From contig JAUSOF010000085.1 of the NCBI GenBank assembly GCA_030656145.1, forward strand, positions 1 through 64,000: a stretch of 64,000 nucleotides of DNA, given 5' to 3'. This stretch comes from Pseudomonas sp. (GTDB taxonomy: Bacteria; Pseudomonadota; Gammaproteobacteria; Pseudomonadales; Pseudomonadaceae). A program made the translations under genes and the position numbers. Every line of letters starts with the position of its first letter. Positions within the stretch are counted from its first letter, which is position 1. Positions 27,622-39,151 of the stretch are shown piece after piece. Below the pieces are notes generated by a model that saw nothing but the letters and a program-made list of their open reading frames with translations, had not been told where the DNA came from and did not search any database.

Positions 27622-27978
27622 TCAGTCTCCGCGGTATTCACAGCCACTGGTGCAGGTTTCGTGGATGCGGATGCGGGACAATTCCGGGAGCAGAGGCTTG
27701 AGTTGTTGCCAGATCCATTTGGCGACGACTTCGCTGGTTGGGTTTTCCAGGCCGGGGATCTCGTTCAGGTAGTTATGATCAAGTTGTTCGTAGAGCGGCT
27801 TGAAGATCGCTTTGATCTCAGAAAAGTCGCGAATCCAGCCGGTATAAGGGTCTACCTCGCCTTCGATATAAACGGCAACGCGAAAAGAATGGCCGTGCAG
27901 TCGTCCACATTTATGCCCTGCAGGCACATGGGGAAGTCGATGGGCAGCTTCGAAGATAAACTCTTTGAACAGTTCCAC
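27622..27978 (-). CDS. queD: 6-carboxy-5,6,7,8-tetrahydropterin synthase (QueD)
   Basis: QueD converts dihydroneopterin triphosphate to 6-carboxytetrahydropterin in the queuosine/7-deazaguanine pathway. The 118 residues have the zinc-binding histidines in FEAAHRL and RLHGHSF, the catalytic cysteine in CGRLHGHSF, the LDHNYLNEI segment and the C-terminal ETCTSGCEY. The length is typical. No preQ1 riboswitch was seen in the 395 bases upstream. Confidence 0.95.
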   Translation of the reverse strand: MELFKEFIFEAAHRLPHVPAGHKCGRLHGHSFRVAVYIEGEVDPYTGWIRDFSEIKAIFKPLYEQLDHNYLNEIPGLENPTSEVVAKWIWQQLKPLLPELSRIRIHETCTSGCEYRGD

Positions 27979-28373
27979 AATTGGTCTCTCTAAAATACGC
28001 GACTGAAATCACCGCTCCGATAAGGCGTGATATTAGCAGTTCGGGTTGTGCTTTAACCAACGCAGTGCTCTCGTGCATGCTTGTTGCGTATGCTGGGGCG
28101 GATTTTTTAGCGGCGATTGGTGCGGTGCGGTGGCGGGTGATGGCTACGCATGCAGGCTGCCCGAATGGGTGTCACGGACGAGGCAGGTCAGCACCACTTA
28201 GCAGCGTTACGCGGTTATCCCGTCAAGTCGAGTGGGCGGTGTGAATAGCTTTCTGATCATCGCTTTGCCACTGGAAAAGCATGAGCTGCTGCATTTCTAC
28301 TACAGGATCTTTGCCCAATACGCAGGCAAGTAGCATGCTGTAGTGGCACAAAACAGACAATCAGGAGTAGTCC
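27979..28373. other. Intergenic region between queD and the DUF3429 gene
   Basis: About 395 bases between divergent genes. No family-supported frame, repeat or RNA gene is seen; both promoters should lie here. AATCAGGAG at 28360-28368 is the probable ribosome binding site for the DUF3429 gene. Confidence 0.5.
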
Positions 28374-28841
28374 ATGCACCCCTATTACGCCGAAAAGCCA
28401 CCGCAGCTTGCAGTTTTGCTTGGTGTTGCCGGATTGCTACCCTTTGTCAGCGGAGCGCTGGGGATCTGGGTGATTCCATTGGGTTGGCGTCCCTTCGTGC
28501 TAGAGGCCTTGTTGGATTTTTCGGCCTTGATCCTGGCTTTTATGGGGGCTATCCATTGGGGCTTGGCGATGCGTGCTGAAGAGACCGATGAGCACGCGCA
28601 GATCCAGTTAGGCCTGTCGGTAATCCCGCCCTTGCTTGGCTGGCTGGCGATTTCTGTCGGGCTGCCAATGGAGCTGGCTTTGCCAACGCTGCTCATCGCG
28701 TTTGTGGGTCTTTATTTTGCTGATGTGCATGCCGTCAAGTTGGGCCTGGCCCCGCGTTGGTATTCAAGCCTGCGCATGCCGCTGACAGTGGTCGTCTCAC
28801 TCAGCTTGTTACTGGCTTGGGCCAGTGTACTGGTTGCATGA
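28374..28841 (+). CDS. DUF3429 membrane protein
   Basis: 155 residues with five hydrophobic segments: LAVLLGVAGLLPFVSGALGIW, LLDFSALILAFMGAIHWGLAM, the GLSVIPPLLGWLAISVGL helix, LPTLLIAFVGLYFADVHAV and the C-terminal LTVVVSLSLLLAWASVLV. The FMGAIHWG and RWYSSLRMPLT motifs are characteristic of DUF3429. Function is unknown; it is an inner-membrane protein with no cofactor motif. Transcribed alone. Confidence 0.85.
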   Translation: MHPYYAEKPPQLAVLLGVAGLLPFVSGALGIWVIPLGWRPFVLEALLDFSALILAFMGAIHWGLAMRAEETDEHAQIQLGLSVIPPLLGWLAISVGLPMELALPTLLIAFVGLYFADVHAVKLGLAPRWYSSLRMPLTVVVSLSLLLAWASVLVA

Positions 28842-28859
28842 GTGACCGTCGGCCTGCCG

Positions 28860-29474
28860 CTAACACGCCAGGCTATCGGCCTGGCGATAGAGCATCAGCA
28901 GTTTGCGGGTAATGGTTTGCTGAATGTCATTGCGCTCGAACACTGACAGCCGATTGAGGTGAGTTACCTGCAAGCGGTGCAAGTGGATGTAGGGCATCTG
29001 TTGATCGAATTCGCGCAGATCCCCCTTCATCATGATTGGAAGAAAGACGTCGCCGGCTTTCTTCTGATTGCTGATGATTTGCGCCAGTGCGCGCTTGAAC
29101 GGCATGGTTTTCGGCGCAGGTCCGCCATCTTTGATTTGTGTACTTAACAGCAGGCCTGGCTTGCCCAGTACCACGCCGGGCAATATGCAGAGCCCGGTTT
29201 TGCGCACGGCAAGCGCCTCGATACCGTGCAGGGTGTCATGGAACGCATAGGGATTGGGCAGCACCACCATCTTGCGTTGCTGGTCGAGGGGGAAGTGCAG
29301 GTTGTAATTGGTATAGAGCTGGCGCACGGATTCGGAGTAGACGCATAAGCGATTCTCGAACAGCTTGATGAACCGCTCTGCCAGTTCTCGACGTGCCATG
29401 CTGGCTAGATCCCAGATCAGGTCCAGGTTCTGTGGCCGGTCGAGGTCGACTTCCTGATGCTCCATCCCACTCAT
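28860..29474 (-). CDS. Hypothetical protein linked to chemoreceptor (204 aa)
   Basis: I do not recognise the family. It is soluble, without signal peptide or membrane span, and has scattered basic residues and several leucine-rich helices, with a conserved-looking centre ALAVRKTGLCILPGVVLG. Two cysteines are not arranged as a metal site. The start (29474) is 7 bases beyond the chemoreceptor stop, so the two are very likely one transcript; a role in the receptor's signalling or ligand processing can only be guessed. Confidence 0.7.
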   Translation of the reverse strand: MSGMEHQEVDLDRPQNLDLIWDLASMARRELAERFIKLFENRLCVYSESVRQLYTNYNLHFPLDQQRKMVVLPNPYAFHDTLHGIEALAVRKTGLCILPGVVLGKPGLLLSTQIKDGGPAPKTMPFKRALAQIISNQKKAGDVFLPIMMKGDLREFDQQMPYIHLHRLQVTHLNRLSVFERNDIQQTITRKLLMLYRQADSLAC

Positions 29475-29481
29475 TCATGCC

Positions 29482-31116
29482 TCACACGCGAAACTGGCCC
29501 AGTATTCGGTTTAGTTGCTCTGCCAGTTGGCCCAGACGCTGGCTGGCCTCGCTGGACTGCTCCGCGGCCAGCGCATTGTTGTGGGCTAGGCTGGCGGCCT
29601 GGGTAACGTTCTGGTTGATATCTTCAACCACTTGTGACTGCTGCAACGTGGCGCTGGCAATCGAGGCGTTCAAACCGGTCAGGTTGCGCAGCGATTGAGC
29701 GATCTGCTGCAGGCTTTCGCCGGCCTGACTGGCTTGCTCGACAGTAAGCTGCGAGGCACGACTACTTTCGTTGATGACCTTTACGGCAGCTTCCGAGTTG
29801 CCTTGCAAGCGTTCGATCATGCCCTGAATTTCAGCAGTCGATTGCTGGGTGCGTTGCGCCAGCAAGCGCACTTCGTCGGCGACCACGGCAAACCCGCGAC
29901 CTTGCTCACCCGCGCGTGCAGCTTCAATTGCCGCATTGAGGGCGAGCAGGTTGGTCTGCTCGGCAATTGAGCGTATCACCTCCAGAACGCTGCCTATCTG
30001 CGTGCTCTCCAACGCCAGCTTTTGGATCACGTCTACCGCTTGATCGATAGTGCCGGAGAGTTGGCCGATCTGCCGCAGGCTGGCATCGATGTTCTGTTGG
30101 CCCTGGCTTGCCTGGGCTTCGGCGGCATGTACTTCGCTCGATGCGTGTTCGGCATTTTTTGCTACATCCTGCACGCCATAAGTGACTTCGTTGATAGCCG
30201 TAGCCACCAGTTCCATCTGCTGGGATTGCTGTTGGCCGTGCTGCTGGGCTTCGCGAGCGATGCTGCCAAGCGAGCGAGCCGCCTCGTCAAGAGTCCCGGC
30301 TGAGTCGAGTGACTGGCGGATGACGCGGCGCAATTTTTCGGTAAAGGCATTGAAGTGCTCAGCCAATGCGGTCAGTTCGTCCCTGCCGTTAGCTTGCATG
30401 GCTTGGGTGAGGTCGCCTTCACCGCTGGCTATATTGGCCATGGCATCGACCGCCTCCTGCAAGGGGCGGGTAATGCTGCGCGAGATCAGGGTTACCAGCA
30501 GAGCCATCAACAGGGCGATGGCGCCGCCGATAGCTATGGTGCGCCAGGCTTGTGCCTGGAATTGTACTTGTACATCGTCAACATATACCCCGGAACCGAT
30601 GATCCAGCCCCAGGGCTGGAACAAGCTCACATAGGAGACCTTGGCTACCGGGTCGCTTGAGCCGGGCTTTGGCCAGCGATAGTTGACCAGGCCAGAGCCC
30701 TTGGCCTTGCTGACCTGCACCATTTCATTGAACAGTTCTTTGCCATCCGGGTCTTTGAAGCCTGAAAGGTTTTGCCCTTCGAGTTTGGGGTTGGTCGGAT
30801 GCATGACCATGGTTGGCGTCAGGTCATTGATCCAGAAATACTCCTGGCTGTCGTAGCGCAGCCCCCGAATTACTGCCATGGCCTGTTGCTGCGCGTCCTC
30901 ACGGCTGAGCTTGGAGGCTGTCTCCAGGCCATGATAGTGGGCAAGGATGCCGGTTGCGCTCTGAACCACGTGCTGGGTTTTTTCTTCTTTGGCGGCATAC
31001 AGGTCGCGATGGATCTGTTGCAGCATCAACGCGCCAAGAATGCACAGCATGAGGATGGCAACGACCAGAATAAGCCACAAGCGACGACTGATGGGCAGGC
31101 TGCGTAGGCTGTGCAT
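29482..31116 (-). CDS. Methyl-accepting chemotaxis protein with single-Cache sensor domain
   Basis: A 544-residue transmembrane chemoreceptor. N-terminal helix [21 protein letters not shown], periplasmic sCache_2-type domain (about 35-185, with [15 protein letters not shown] and [14 protein letters not shown]), second helix, HAMP ([19 protein letters not shown]), and a long coiled-coil signalling domain with the hairpin [20 protein letters not shown]. The layout is like P. aeruginosa CtpM (PA2652), which senses malate; ligand here is not determinable by reading. Translation of the next gene begins 7 bases downstream. Confidence 0.94.
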   Translation of the reverse strand: MHSLRSLPISRRLWLILVVAILMLCILGALMLQQIHRDLYAAKEEKTQHVVQSATGILAHYHGLETASKLSREDAQQQAMAVIRGLRYDSQEYFWINDLTPTMVMHPTNPKLEGQNLSGFKDPDGKELFNEMVQVSKAKGSGLVNYRWPKPGSSDPVAKVSYVSLFQPWGWIIGSGVYVDDVQVQFQAQAWRTIAIGGAIALLMALLVTLISRSITRPLQEAVDAMANIASGEGDLTQAMQANGRDELTALAEHFNAFTEKLRRVIRQSLDSAGTLDEAARSLGSIAREAQQHGQQQSQQMELVATAINEVTYGVQDVAKNAEHASSEVHAAEAQASQGQQNIDASLRQIGQLSGTIDQAVDVIQKLALESTQIGSVLEVIRSIAEQTNLLALNAAIEAARAGEQGRGFAVVADEVRLLAQRTQQSTAEIQGMIERLQGNSEAAVKVINESSRASQLTVEQASQAGESLQQIAQSLRNLTGLNASIASATLQQSQVVEDINQNVTQAASLAHNNALAAEQSSEASQRLGQLAEQLNRILGQFRV

Positions 31117-31440
31117 AGTAAGGTTCTCTCGATTTTTGTTCTGGGTTCAGGGCGCACCCCTTATATACGGAATGTGCCTCCTGTGCTTCTAGACCTTCTG
31201 CCTATTGGATCACGGCTCTCCTGTCGATGTGATTCACGCGCCTGCGCATGAGCCGGCTTGATACAGCAATAGGTTTGCGTCTCTGATAGCATTTCGGCCA
31301 CGAGAGCTAAAACCTGAGCGTTTCATATTTTTCCCGTATGTATAGGCCGTGATTTAGCGTTTTAGCCCGAATAAGTGTTGTTGGTTATTCACTCATTTAT
31401 GTTGTTCGTGCGGCGGATGCCGCGCGCTTTAGGAGCCTTG
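31117..31440. other. Intergenic region between the chemoreceptor and uppP
   Basis: 324 bases between divergent genes, AT-richer than the surroundings, with no supported frame. The uppP ribosome binding site is AGGAG at 31430-31434, seven bases before its ATG. Confidence 0.5.
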
Positions 31441-32271
31441 ATGGATCTCTGGGTCGCTGTACAGTCGTTGATTTTGGGGATAGTGGAGGGTATTACCGAG
31501 TTTTTACCGATATCCAGTACAGGTCATCAAATCATAGTCGCCGATCTCATCGGTTTTTCCGGTGAGCGGGCAATGGCGTTCAATATCATTATCCAGTTGG
31601 GCGCTATCCTGGCGGTGGTGTGGCAGTTCAGGCGCAAGATCATCGAGGTGGTGCTCGGTTTGCCGCGCGAGGCCGAGGCCCAGCGCTTTACCAGCAACCT
31701 GCTGATTGCCTTTCTGCCTGCGGTGATTCTCGGGGTGGCCTTCGCCGACCTGATTCACCAGTACCTGTTCAATCCGATTACCGTGGCTGCTGCGCTGATA
31801 GTGGGTGGGGTGATCATGCTCTGGGCCGAGCGGCGTGAGCATGTTATCCATGCTGAAAGTGTCGATGATATGACCTGGAAGGACGCCCTTAAGGTCGGCT
31901 GCGCCCAGTGTCTGGCAATGATTCCGGGCACTTCGCGCTCGGGTGCAACCATTATTGGCGGCCTGTTGTTTGGTTTGTCACGCAAGGCGGCGACCGAATT
32001 CTCCTTTTTTCTGGCGATGCCGACCATGGTCGGAGCCGCGGTTTATTCCGGCTACAAATACCGTGAGCTGTTTCTGCCAGCGGATCTGCCGGTGTTTGCC
32101 ATTGGCTTCGTCACATCGTTTATCTTCGCCATGATCGCCGTGCGTGCGCTGCTCAAGTTCATCGGTAACCACAGTTATGCGGTCTTTGCCTGGTATCGCA
32201 TCGGGTTTGGTTTGCTGATTCTGACAACGTGGCAACTGCACTTGATCGACTGGAGTACGGCCCAGGGTTGA
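31441..32271 (+). CDS. uppP: Undecaprenyl-diphosphatase (UppP/BacA)
   Basis: This inner-membrane phosphatase recycles undecaprenyl pyrophosphate for peptidoglycan and surface polymer synthesis. The signature [16 protein letters not shown] (near residue 15) and the second motif [12 protein letters not shown] (near 160) carry the catalytic Glu, Ser and Arg residues. Eight membrane segments are visible over 276 residues. The ATG at 31441 has AGGAG upstream and gives the usual N-terminus; the frame opens 66 bases earlier without support. Confidence 0.96.
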   Translation: MDLWVAVQSLILGIVEGITEFLPISSTGHQIIVADLIGFSGERAMAFNIIIQLGAILAVVWQFRRKIIEVVLGLPREAEAQRFTSNLLIAFLPAVILGVAFADLIHQYLFNPITVAAALIVGGVIMLWAERREHVIHAESVDDMTWKDALKVGCAQCLAMIPGTSRSGATIIGGLLFGLSRKAATEFSFFLAMPTMVGAAVYSGYKYRELFLPADLPVFAIGFVTSFIFAMIAVRALLKFIGNHSYAVFAWYRIGFGLLILTTWQLHLIDWSTAQG

Positions 32272-32357
32272 GCGTGTAGGCTTTCATTCGGCGGATTAAT
32301 GTAAGGCGCGCTGCCTGGCGCGTCTTTGGCATAGTGATCTCCGCTCATGGAGGCATT

Positions 32358-33326
32358 ATGAATTCGCTCGAACACCAACTACTCGCCGTCAACGGCATTA
32401 CTCTCAGTCTCTACTGTGCAGGCCCAGTGGAGGGTCGCCCGCTGTGGTTGCTGCATGGTTTTCCCGAATGCTGGCACTCCTGGCGCCAGCAGATCGGGCC
32501 CTTGGCAGCGGCCGGTTACCGAGTGTGTGTCCCGGAAATGCGCGGCTATGGGCAAAGCAGTGCGCCGCTTGAGCCGGTGGCGTACGACCTGATTACGCTG
32601 TGCGGCGATATTCAGGCCGCAATGGATCTGCTCGGCCATAGCCAGGTGTGCGTGGTCGGCCACGACTGGGGTGCGCCGGTTGCCTGGCACCTGGCGCTCC
32701 TGGAGCCGCAGCGGGTAAAGGCGGTGGTTGGCATGGCCGTACCCTTCGGCGGGCGGCCCAAGCAGCCCGCGATCGAGATGATGCGTCAGCACTATGCCGA
32801 GCGCTTTCATTACATTCTGCATTTTCAGCAACCCGGGGTTGCCGAGCAGGAAATGGACGCCGATATCCCGCGCACCTTGCGCATGATGATGCACAACACC
32901 TCTGCAGCCGTGCCCAAGGACTTCTTCCTCCAGGAAAAATCGGCTGGCGCCGGGTTGTTCGATGGCATGCAGGACCCGGGCGTGTTGCCGGCGTGGTGCG
33001 ATGCCGAGGCATTCAATCACTACCTGAAGACGTTCACTGGGCGCGGTTTCCATGGCGCACTCAATTGGTACCGCAACTTCGAGCGCAACTGGCAGCGCAC
33101 CGAGGCATTGGCTAACAAACAGATCGAACAGCCGGCGTTGTTCTTGCTCGGCGACATGGACCCGGTAGGGACTCTGGAGGCCTATACCCTCAAGCAAATG
33201 CCCACACGCATCGCCAACCTTGAGCAGCACGTGCTTAGCGATTGCGGCCACTGGATCCAGAACGAGCAGGCTGCAGAGGTTAACCGGCTATTGCTGGGGT
33301 TTCTCAGGCGCCACTACCCCGCTTGA
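32358..33326 (+). CDS. Alpha/beta hydrolase, epoxide hydrolase-like
   Basis: A 322-residue soluble hydrolase. HGFPECWHSWRQQ (oxyanion region), the nucleophile motif GHDWGAPVAW with Asp as nucleophile, an acid in GDMDPVG and the histidine in CGHWIQNE follow the pattern of epoxide hydrolases and haloalkane dehalogenases; the HGFPE motif favours epoxide hydrolase. The start at 32358 has GGAGG upstream. Substrate unknown. It stands 87 bases after uppP on the same strand. Confidence 0.87.
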   Translation: MNSLEHQLLAVNGITLSLYCAGPVEGRPLWLLHGFPECWHSWRQQIGPLAAAGYRVCVPEMRGYGQSSAPLEPVAYDLITLCGDIQAAMDLLGHSQVCVVGHDWGAPVAWHLALLEPQRVKAVVGMAVPFGGRPKQPAIEMMRQHYAERFHYILHFQQPGVAEQEMDADIPRTLRMMMHNTSAAVPKDFFLQEKSAGAGLFDGMQDPGVLPAWCDAEAFNHYLKTFTGRGFHGALNWYRNFERNWQRTEALANKQIEQPALFLLGDMDPVGTLEAYTLKQMPTRIANLEQHVLSDCGHWIQNEQAAEVNRLLLGFLRRHYPA

Positions 33327-33365
33327 GCCCGCTAGAATAGGTTTTTCAGTTAAGGACTAGCCGTC

Positions 33366-34082
33366 ATGGAGCAGCGTGGGCTGTTGCGCAATTGGGACGA
33401 TGACAAGGGCTTCGGCTTTATCCAGCCGCAGCAGGGCGGAGGCGAGGTTTTTGCGCACATCTCGGCGCTGCGTGGCGATCGGCGTCTGGTGGCTGGAGAC
33501 CAGGTGCTGTATATCGCCGGCAAGGATCAGCATGGTCGCGTGCGCGCCGAACATATTCGTCTGGCGGGCGAGCTGGCGCTCGATCAGCCGGAGATCCGAC
33601 GTAAGCCGCGGCCCGCCAAACGAGTTGCCGCAGATGTGCGGAAGCCGGCTCAGGCACGGGTAAGGCGTGAGGCCACGGGGGGGATTCATAATCTGCGCCT
33701 GAAGTTGCTGCTGTTTTGCGCAGTGTGCGGCCTGCCACTGTTGGGGGCGCTGCAGCTACTGACGAGTGCTGGCGTTATCTGGGTATTGCTACTGTATATG
33801 GCGGCCAGCCTGATCAGCTTCGGGCAATACTGGCATGACAAGGGCCGCGCGCTGAGCGGCGGCCGGCGTACGCCGGAGAACAGTTTGCACCTGGTCGAGT
33901 TGCTGGGTGGCTGGCCCGGCGCCTTGCTGGCTCAGCAGGTGTTTCGCCATAAAACCCGCAAGCCGTCCTATCAGTTGCTGTTCTGGCTGATCGTTACGGC
34001 GCACCAGGCGTTTTGGGGCGATTGGCTGCTGCTGGACGGTGCCTATTTCGGCGAAGCGCTGCGTAGCTTGCTGCAGCGCTGA
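33366..34082 (+). CDS. Cold-shock domain plus DUF1294 membrane protein
   Basis: Two-domain protein of 238 residues: an N-terminal cold-shock-like domain (residues 4-65, DDKGFGFIQPQQGGGEVFAH keeps RNP1 and a partial RNP2), a basic linker (RRKPRPAKRVAADVRKPA), and a C-terminal DUF1294 part with three to four membrane helices, including GGWPGALLAQQVFRHKT. The combination is known in gamma-proteobacteria. Function is unproven; a membrane-tethered nucleic-acid binder is the obvious reading. Confidence 0.88.
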   Translation: MEQRGLLRNWDDDKGFGFIQPQQGGGEVFAHISALRGDRRLVAGDQVLYIAGKDQHGRVRAEHIRLAGELALDQPEIRRKPRPAKRVAADVRKPAQARVRREATGGIHNLRLKLLLFCAVCGLPLLGALQLLTSAGVIWVLLLYMAASLISFGQYWHDKGRALSGGRRTPENSLHLVELLGGWPGALLAQQVFRHKTRKPSYQLLFWLIVTAHQAFWGDWLLLDGAYFGEALRSLLQR

Positions 34083-34086
34083 GGCT

Positions 34087-34440
34087 TCAAGGGTCGAGCA
34101 ACAGGCCGGCTTGCAGGCGCTTGGGCAATTTGCGCACCACCAGTTGGTGCGAGCGGGTCAGCAGTTGCCACAGTTCGTCGTCACCCATGGGTGGGTGAGC
34201 GCAACTCATGCTCACCCAGTGCGCTCGCGCCAGGTAGGGCGCGGGTCGGATGCCTGGACGGTCGACATAACCGAGAAACAGATCGCTGTCGACCTTGAAC
34301 GCCAGTTCATGGCCGAGAACGTTGAGGATGGCGAACATCTTGGTGCCAGCTACGGAAAACACCTGGTTATTGCCCCACTTGAAGTCTTCGCGGGCGCCGG
34401 GCAATTGCAGGCAAAAAGCCGCTATTTGCTGTTGTTTCAT
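34087..34440 (-). CDS. MmcQ/YjbR family protein
   Basis: 117 residues, small cytoplasmic double-wing DNA-binding-like fold. The start MKQQQIAAFCLQLPGAREDFKWG and the later WVSMSCAHPPMGDDELWQLL fit the family. Function unknown. Converges on the DUF1294 gene with a 4-base gap between stops. Confidence 0.85.
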   Translation of the reverse strand: MKQQQIAAFCLQLPGAREDFKWGNNQVFSVAGTKMFAILNVLGHELAFKVDSDLFLGYVDRPGIRPAPYLARAHWVSMSCAHPPMGDDELWQLLTRSHQLVVRKLPKRLQAGLLLDP

Positions 34441-34537
34441 CTGCGTCGAGCCTGGCTGTGGGTTCTCTGGTTAAGCTAACAGCGTTAGCGTGTTGCTGGG
34501 ATGCCAAGAGCGCTGTTGCGTGTGTGGACCTTATACG

Positions 34538-34566
34538 CAAACGCCCCGAACCAGTCGGGGCGTTTG
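34538..34566. terminator. Intrinsic terminator downstream of fabI
   Basis: CAAACGCCCCGA and TCGGGGCGTTTG pair perfectly over a five-base loop. On the minus strand it follows the fabI stop by about 45 bases; the AAA/TTT flanks provide a short U-run in both directions. Confidence 0.8.
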
Positions 34567-34612
34567 TTTGGATGCCGTTACTGTGCGGCCATTGCCCCGC
34601 GGGGCGTGGCAA

Positions 34613-35407
34613 TCACTCTTCCATTGCACCCATGGCAGTGGTGTTGAAGCCACCGTCGACGTACATGATTTCACCGCTGACGCCTGAGGCCAGGTCGGAG
34701 CAGAGGAAGGCGCCGGCGTTGCCGACTTCGTCGATGGTCACGTTGCGGCGCAGCGGGGTCTGCTTCTCGTTGGCGGCGAGCATCTTGCGGAAGCTCTTGA
34801 TCCCCGAGGCGGCGAGGGTGCGGATCGGGCCGGCGGAGATGGCATTGACCCGCGTGCCTTCTGGGCCGAGGCTGCCGGCCAGGTAACGCACGCCGGCTTC
34901 CAGGCTGGCCTTGGCCATGCCCATGACGTTGTAGTTAGGCATGGTGCGCTCAGCGCCCAGGTAGGACAGGGTCAGCAGGCTGCCGTTGCGGCCTTTCATC
35001 ATTTCGCGGCCGGCTTTGGCCAGGGCGACGAAGCTGTAGGCGCTGATGTCGTGAGCGATGCGAAAGCCTTCGCGGGTGGTGACGTCGGTGAAGTCGCCAT
35101 TCAGTTGGTCGCCAGGCGCGAAACCAACCGAGTGGACGATGCAGTCCAGGCCGTCCCATTGCTTGCCCAGGGCTTCGAATGCCGCGGCGATTTCTTCATC
35201 GCTGGCCACGTCGCAGGGAAAGCACAGCTCGGGACCGGAGCCCCAGCCGGCGGCGAATTCTTCGACGCGACCTTTGAGTTTTTCGTTCTGATACGTGAAG
35301 GCCAGTTCGGCGCCTTCGCGGTGCATGGCCGCGGCGATGCCTGAGGCGATGGACAGTTTGCTGGCAACGCCAACGATCAGTACGCGCTTACCGCTTAGAA
35401 AACCCAT
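34613..35407 (-). CDS. fabI: Enoyl-[acyl-carrier-protein] reductase (NADH), FabI
   Basis: Last step of the fatty-acid elongation cycle. The start at 35407 ([17 protein letters not shown]) gives 264 residues, the expected length; upstream extension to 35512 is unsupported. Nucleotide-binding [13 protein letters not shown], the [20 protein letters not shown] segment with catalytic Tyr and Lys, and the end [14 protein letters not shown] are canonical. FabI is the triclosan target. The adjacent transporter genes are on the same strand but 31 bases upstream, so partial co-transcription is possible. Confidence 0.97.
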   Translation of the reverse strand: MGFLSGKRVLIVGVASKLSIASGIAAAMHREGAELAFTYQNEKLKGRVEEFAAGWGSGPELCFPCDVASDEEIAAAFEALGKQWDGLDCIVHSVGFAPGDQLNGDFTDVTTREGFRIAHDISAYSFVALAKAGREMMKGRNGSLLTLSYLGAERTMPNYNVMGMAKASLEAGVRYLAGSLGPEGTRVNAISAGPIRTLAASGIKSFRKMLAANEKQTPLRRNVTIDEVGNAGAFLCSDLASGVSGEIMYVDGGFNTTAMGAMEE

Positions 35408-35438
35408 GTGTGCTCTTCCTCTTGCTGCTTTTAAGGAT

Positions 35439-37052
<1,614 letters not shown>

Positions 37053-37053
37053 C

Positions 37054-38073
37054 TTATTTCCTCGGGTCGAAGGCATCGCGTGCCGCTTCGCCGATAAACA
37101 CCAGCAGGCTGAGCATCAGCGCCAGCACGGTAAAGGCACTGATCCCGAGCCAGGGTGCCTGCAGGTTGGATTTGCCTTGGGCAACCAGTTCGCCGAGTGA
37201 CGGCGCGCCGGGTGGCAGGCCAAAGCCGAGAAAGTCCAGCGCGGTCAGGGTGCCGATGGCGCCGGTGAGAATGAAGGGCATGAAGGTCATGGTCGAGACC
37301 ATGGCGTTGGGCAGGATGTGATTGAACATGATGGCGCCGTTCTGCATGCCCAGGGCGCGGGCGGCGCGCACGTACTCCAGGTTACGTCCACGGAGGAACT
37401 CGGCGCGCACCACATCGACCAGGCTCATCCAGGAGAACAACAGCATGATGCCCAGCAGCCACCAGAAATTGGGCTGCACGAAGCTGGCGAGAATGATCAG
37501 CAGGTAGAGCACCGGCAGGCCCGACCAGATTTCCAGAAAGCGTTGCCCGACCAGGTCGACCCAGCCACCATAGAACCCCTGCAAGGCACCGGCGAATACG
37601 CCGATGATCGAGCTGAGGACGGTCAGGATCAAGGCGAACAACACCGAAATGCGGAAGCCATAGATCACTCGGGCCATGACATCGCGGCCCTGGTCGTCGG
37701 TGCCCAGCCAGTTGTCGCGCGATGGCGGTGCCGGCGCCGGCACTTGCAGGTCGTAATTGATGCTGGAGTAACTGAAGGGGATCAGCGGCCAGAGCATCCA
37801 GCCGTCCTTTTGTTCGATCAGCTCCTGAATATAGGGGCTCTTGTAGTTGGCCTGCAGGGGGAATTCGCCGCCAAAGACGGTTTCCGGGTAGCGTTTGAGC
37901 ACCGGAAAATACCATTCGCCGTCGTAGCGCACGGCCAGCGGCTTATCGTTGGCGATCAGTTCGGCGCCGAGGCTCAGGCCGAACAGGGCGAGGAAGATCC
38001 ACAGCGACCACCAGCCGCGTTTGTGCGCCTTGAACAGTTCGAGGCGCCGCCGATTGAGGGGAGAGAGCGTCAT
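37054..38073 (-). CDS. nppC: Peptide ABC transporter permease (NppC/YejE-like)
   Basis: 339-residue inner-membrane permease of the oligopeptide class. One helix at the N-terminus (WWSLWIFLALFGLSLGAEL), a periplasmic insert, then five helices with the EAA-type loop AEFLRGRNLEYVRAARALGM that contacts the ATPase. It is 3 bases from yejB-type nppB and 1 base before the ATPase start. Confidence 0.95.
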   Translation of the reverse strand: MTLSPLNRRRLELFKAHKRGWWSLWIFLALFGLSLGAELIANDKPLAVRYDGEWYFPVLKRYPETVFGGEFPLQANYKSPYIQELIEQKDGWMLWPLIPFSYSSINYDLQVPAPAPPSRDNWLGTDDQGRDVMARVIYGFRISVLFALILTVLSSIIGVFAGALQGFYGGWVDLVGQRFLEIWSGLPVLYLLIILASFVQPNFWWLLGIMLLFSWMSLVDVVRAEFLRGRNLEYVRAARALGMQNGAIMFNHILPNAMVSTMTFMPFILTGAIGTLTALDFLGFGLPPGAPSLGELVAQGKSNLQAPWLGISAFTVLALMLSLLVFIGEAARDAFDPRK

Positions 38074-38076
38074 ATC

Positions 38077-39150
38077 TCAACCCTCCCGGCTTTCGAAGTC
38101 GATCCGCGGATCGACCAGGGTGTAGGTGATGTCACCGATCAATTTCACGGCCAATCCCAACAAGGTGAAGACGAACAGGGTGCCGAAAACTACTGGGTAG
38201 TCGCGGTTGATGGCCGCCTCGAAACTCATCAGACCAAGGCCGTCGAGGGAAAAGATCACCTCGATCAGCAGTGAACCGGTGAAGAAAATGCCGATAAAGG
38301 CCGAGGGGAAGCCGGCGATGATGATCAGCATGGCGTTGCGGAACACATGGCCATAGAGCACGCGATTACTGCTCAGGCCCTTGGCCCTGGCGGTGGTCAC
38401 ATACTGTTTGTTGATCTCGTCGAGAAAGCTGTTCTTGGTCAGCAGGGTCAGGGTCGCGAAGTTGCCGATGACCAGCGCGGTCACGGGCAGCGCCAGGTGC
38501 CAGAAATAGTCGAGGATCTTGCCGCCGAGACTGAGTTCGTCAAAATTGTTCGACGTTAGCCCGCGAAGCGGGAACCAGTCGAGGTAGCTGCCGCCGGCGA
38601 ACACCACGATCAATAGAATGGCAAACAGGAAGGCCGGAATCGCATAGCCGACGATGATTGCCGAGCTGGTCCACACGTCGAAGGCACTGCCGTGGCGCGT
38701 GGCCTTGGCGATACCCAGTGGGATGGAAACCAGGTACATGATCAGGGTGCTCCACAGCCCCAGTGAGATCGACACGGGCATCTTCTCGATGATCAGGTCG
38801 ACTACCTTGGCATCGCGGAAAAAACTCTCGCCAAAATCAAACCGGACATAGTTTTTCAACATGATCCAGAAGCGTTCGGGGGCCGGTTTGTCGAAGCCGT
38901 ACAGGCGTTCTATTTCGGCGATCAGTTCTGGGTCGAGGCCTTGGGCGCCGCGGTAATTGGAACCTGCGACTGCCACTTCGGCACCGCCGCCAGCGATGCG
39001 GCTGGTGGCGCCCTCGAAACCTTCCAGTTTGGCGATCATCTGTTCCACAGGGCCGCCCGGGGCGGCCTGGATGATCACGAAGTTGATCAGCAGAATGCCG
39101 AACAGCGTGGGAATGATCAGCAACAAGCGACGAAAGATATACGCCAGCAT
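38077..39150 (-). CDS. nppB: Peptide ABC transporter permease (NppB/YejB-like)
   Basis: 357-residue permease partner. The [20 protein letters not shown] start is typical of the DppB/YejB group, followed by a periplasmic region and the EAA loop segment [20 protein letters not shown]. It begins 1 base after the stop of the second binding-protein gene. Confidence 0.95.
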   Translation of the reverse strand: MLAYIFRRLLLIIPTLFGILLINFVIIQAAPGGPVEQMIAKLEGFEGATSRIAGGGAEVAVAGSNYRGAQGLDPELIAEIERLYGFDKPAPERFWIMLKNYVRFDFGESFFRDAKVVDLIIEKMPVSISLGLWSTLIMYLVSIPLGIAKATRHGSAFDVWTSSAIIVGYAIPAFLFAILLIVVFAGGSYLDWFPLRGLTSNNFDELSLGGKILDYFWHLALPVTALVIGNFATLTLLTKNSFLDEINKQYVTTARAKGLSSNRVLYGHVFRNAMLIIIAGFPSAFIGIFFTGSLLIEVIFSLDGLGLMSFEAAINRDYPVVFGTLFVFTLLGLAVKLIGDITYTLVDPRIDFESREG

Positions 39151-39151
39151 C

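Noticed and set aside
28374..28841. Possible tetraspan toxin or phage holin for the DUF3429 gene
   Set aside because: The motifs FMGAIHWG and RWYSSLRMP and conserved size fit DUF3429; there are no phage genes nearby.
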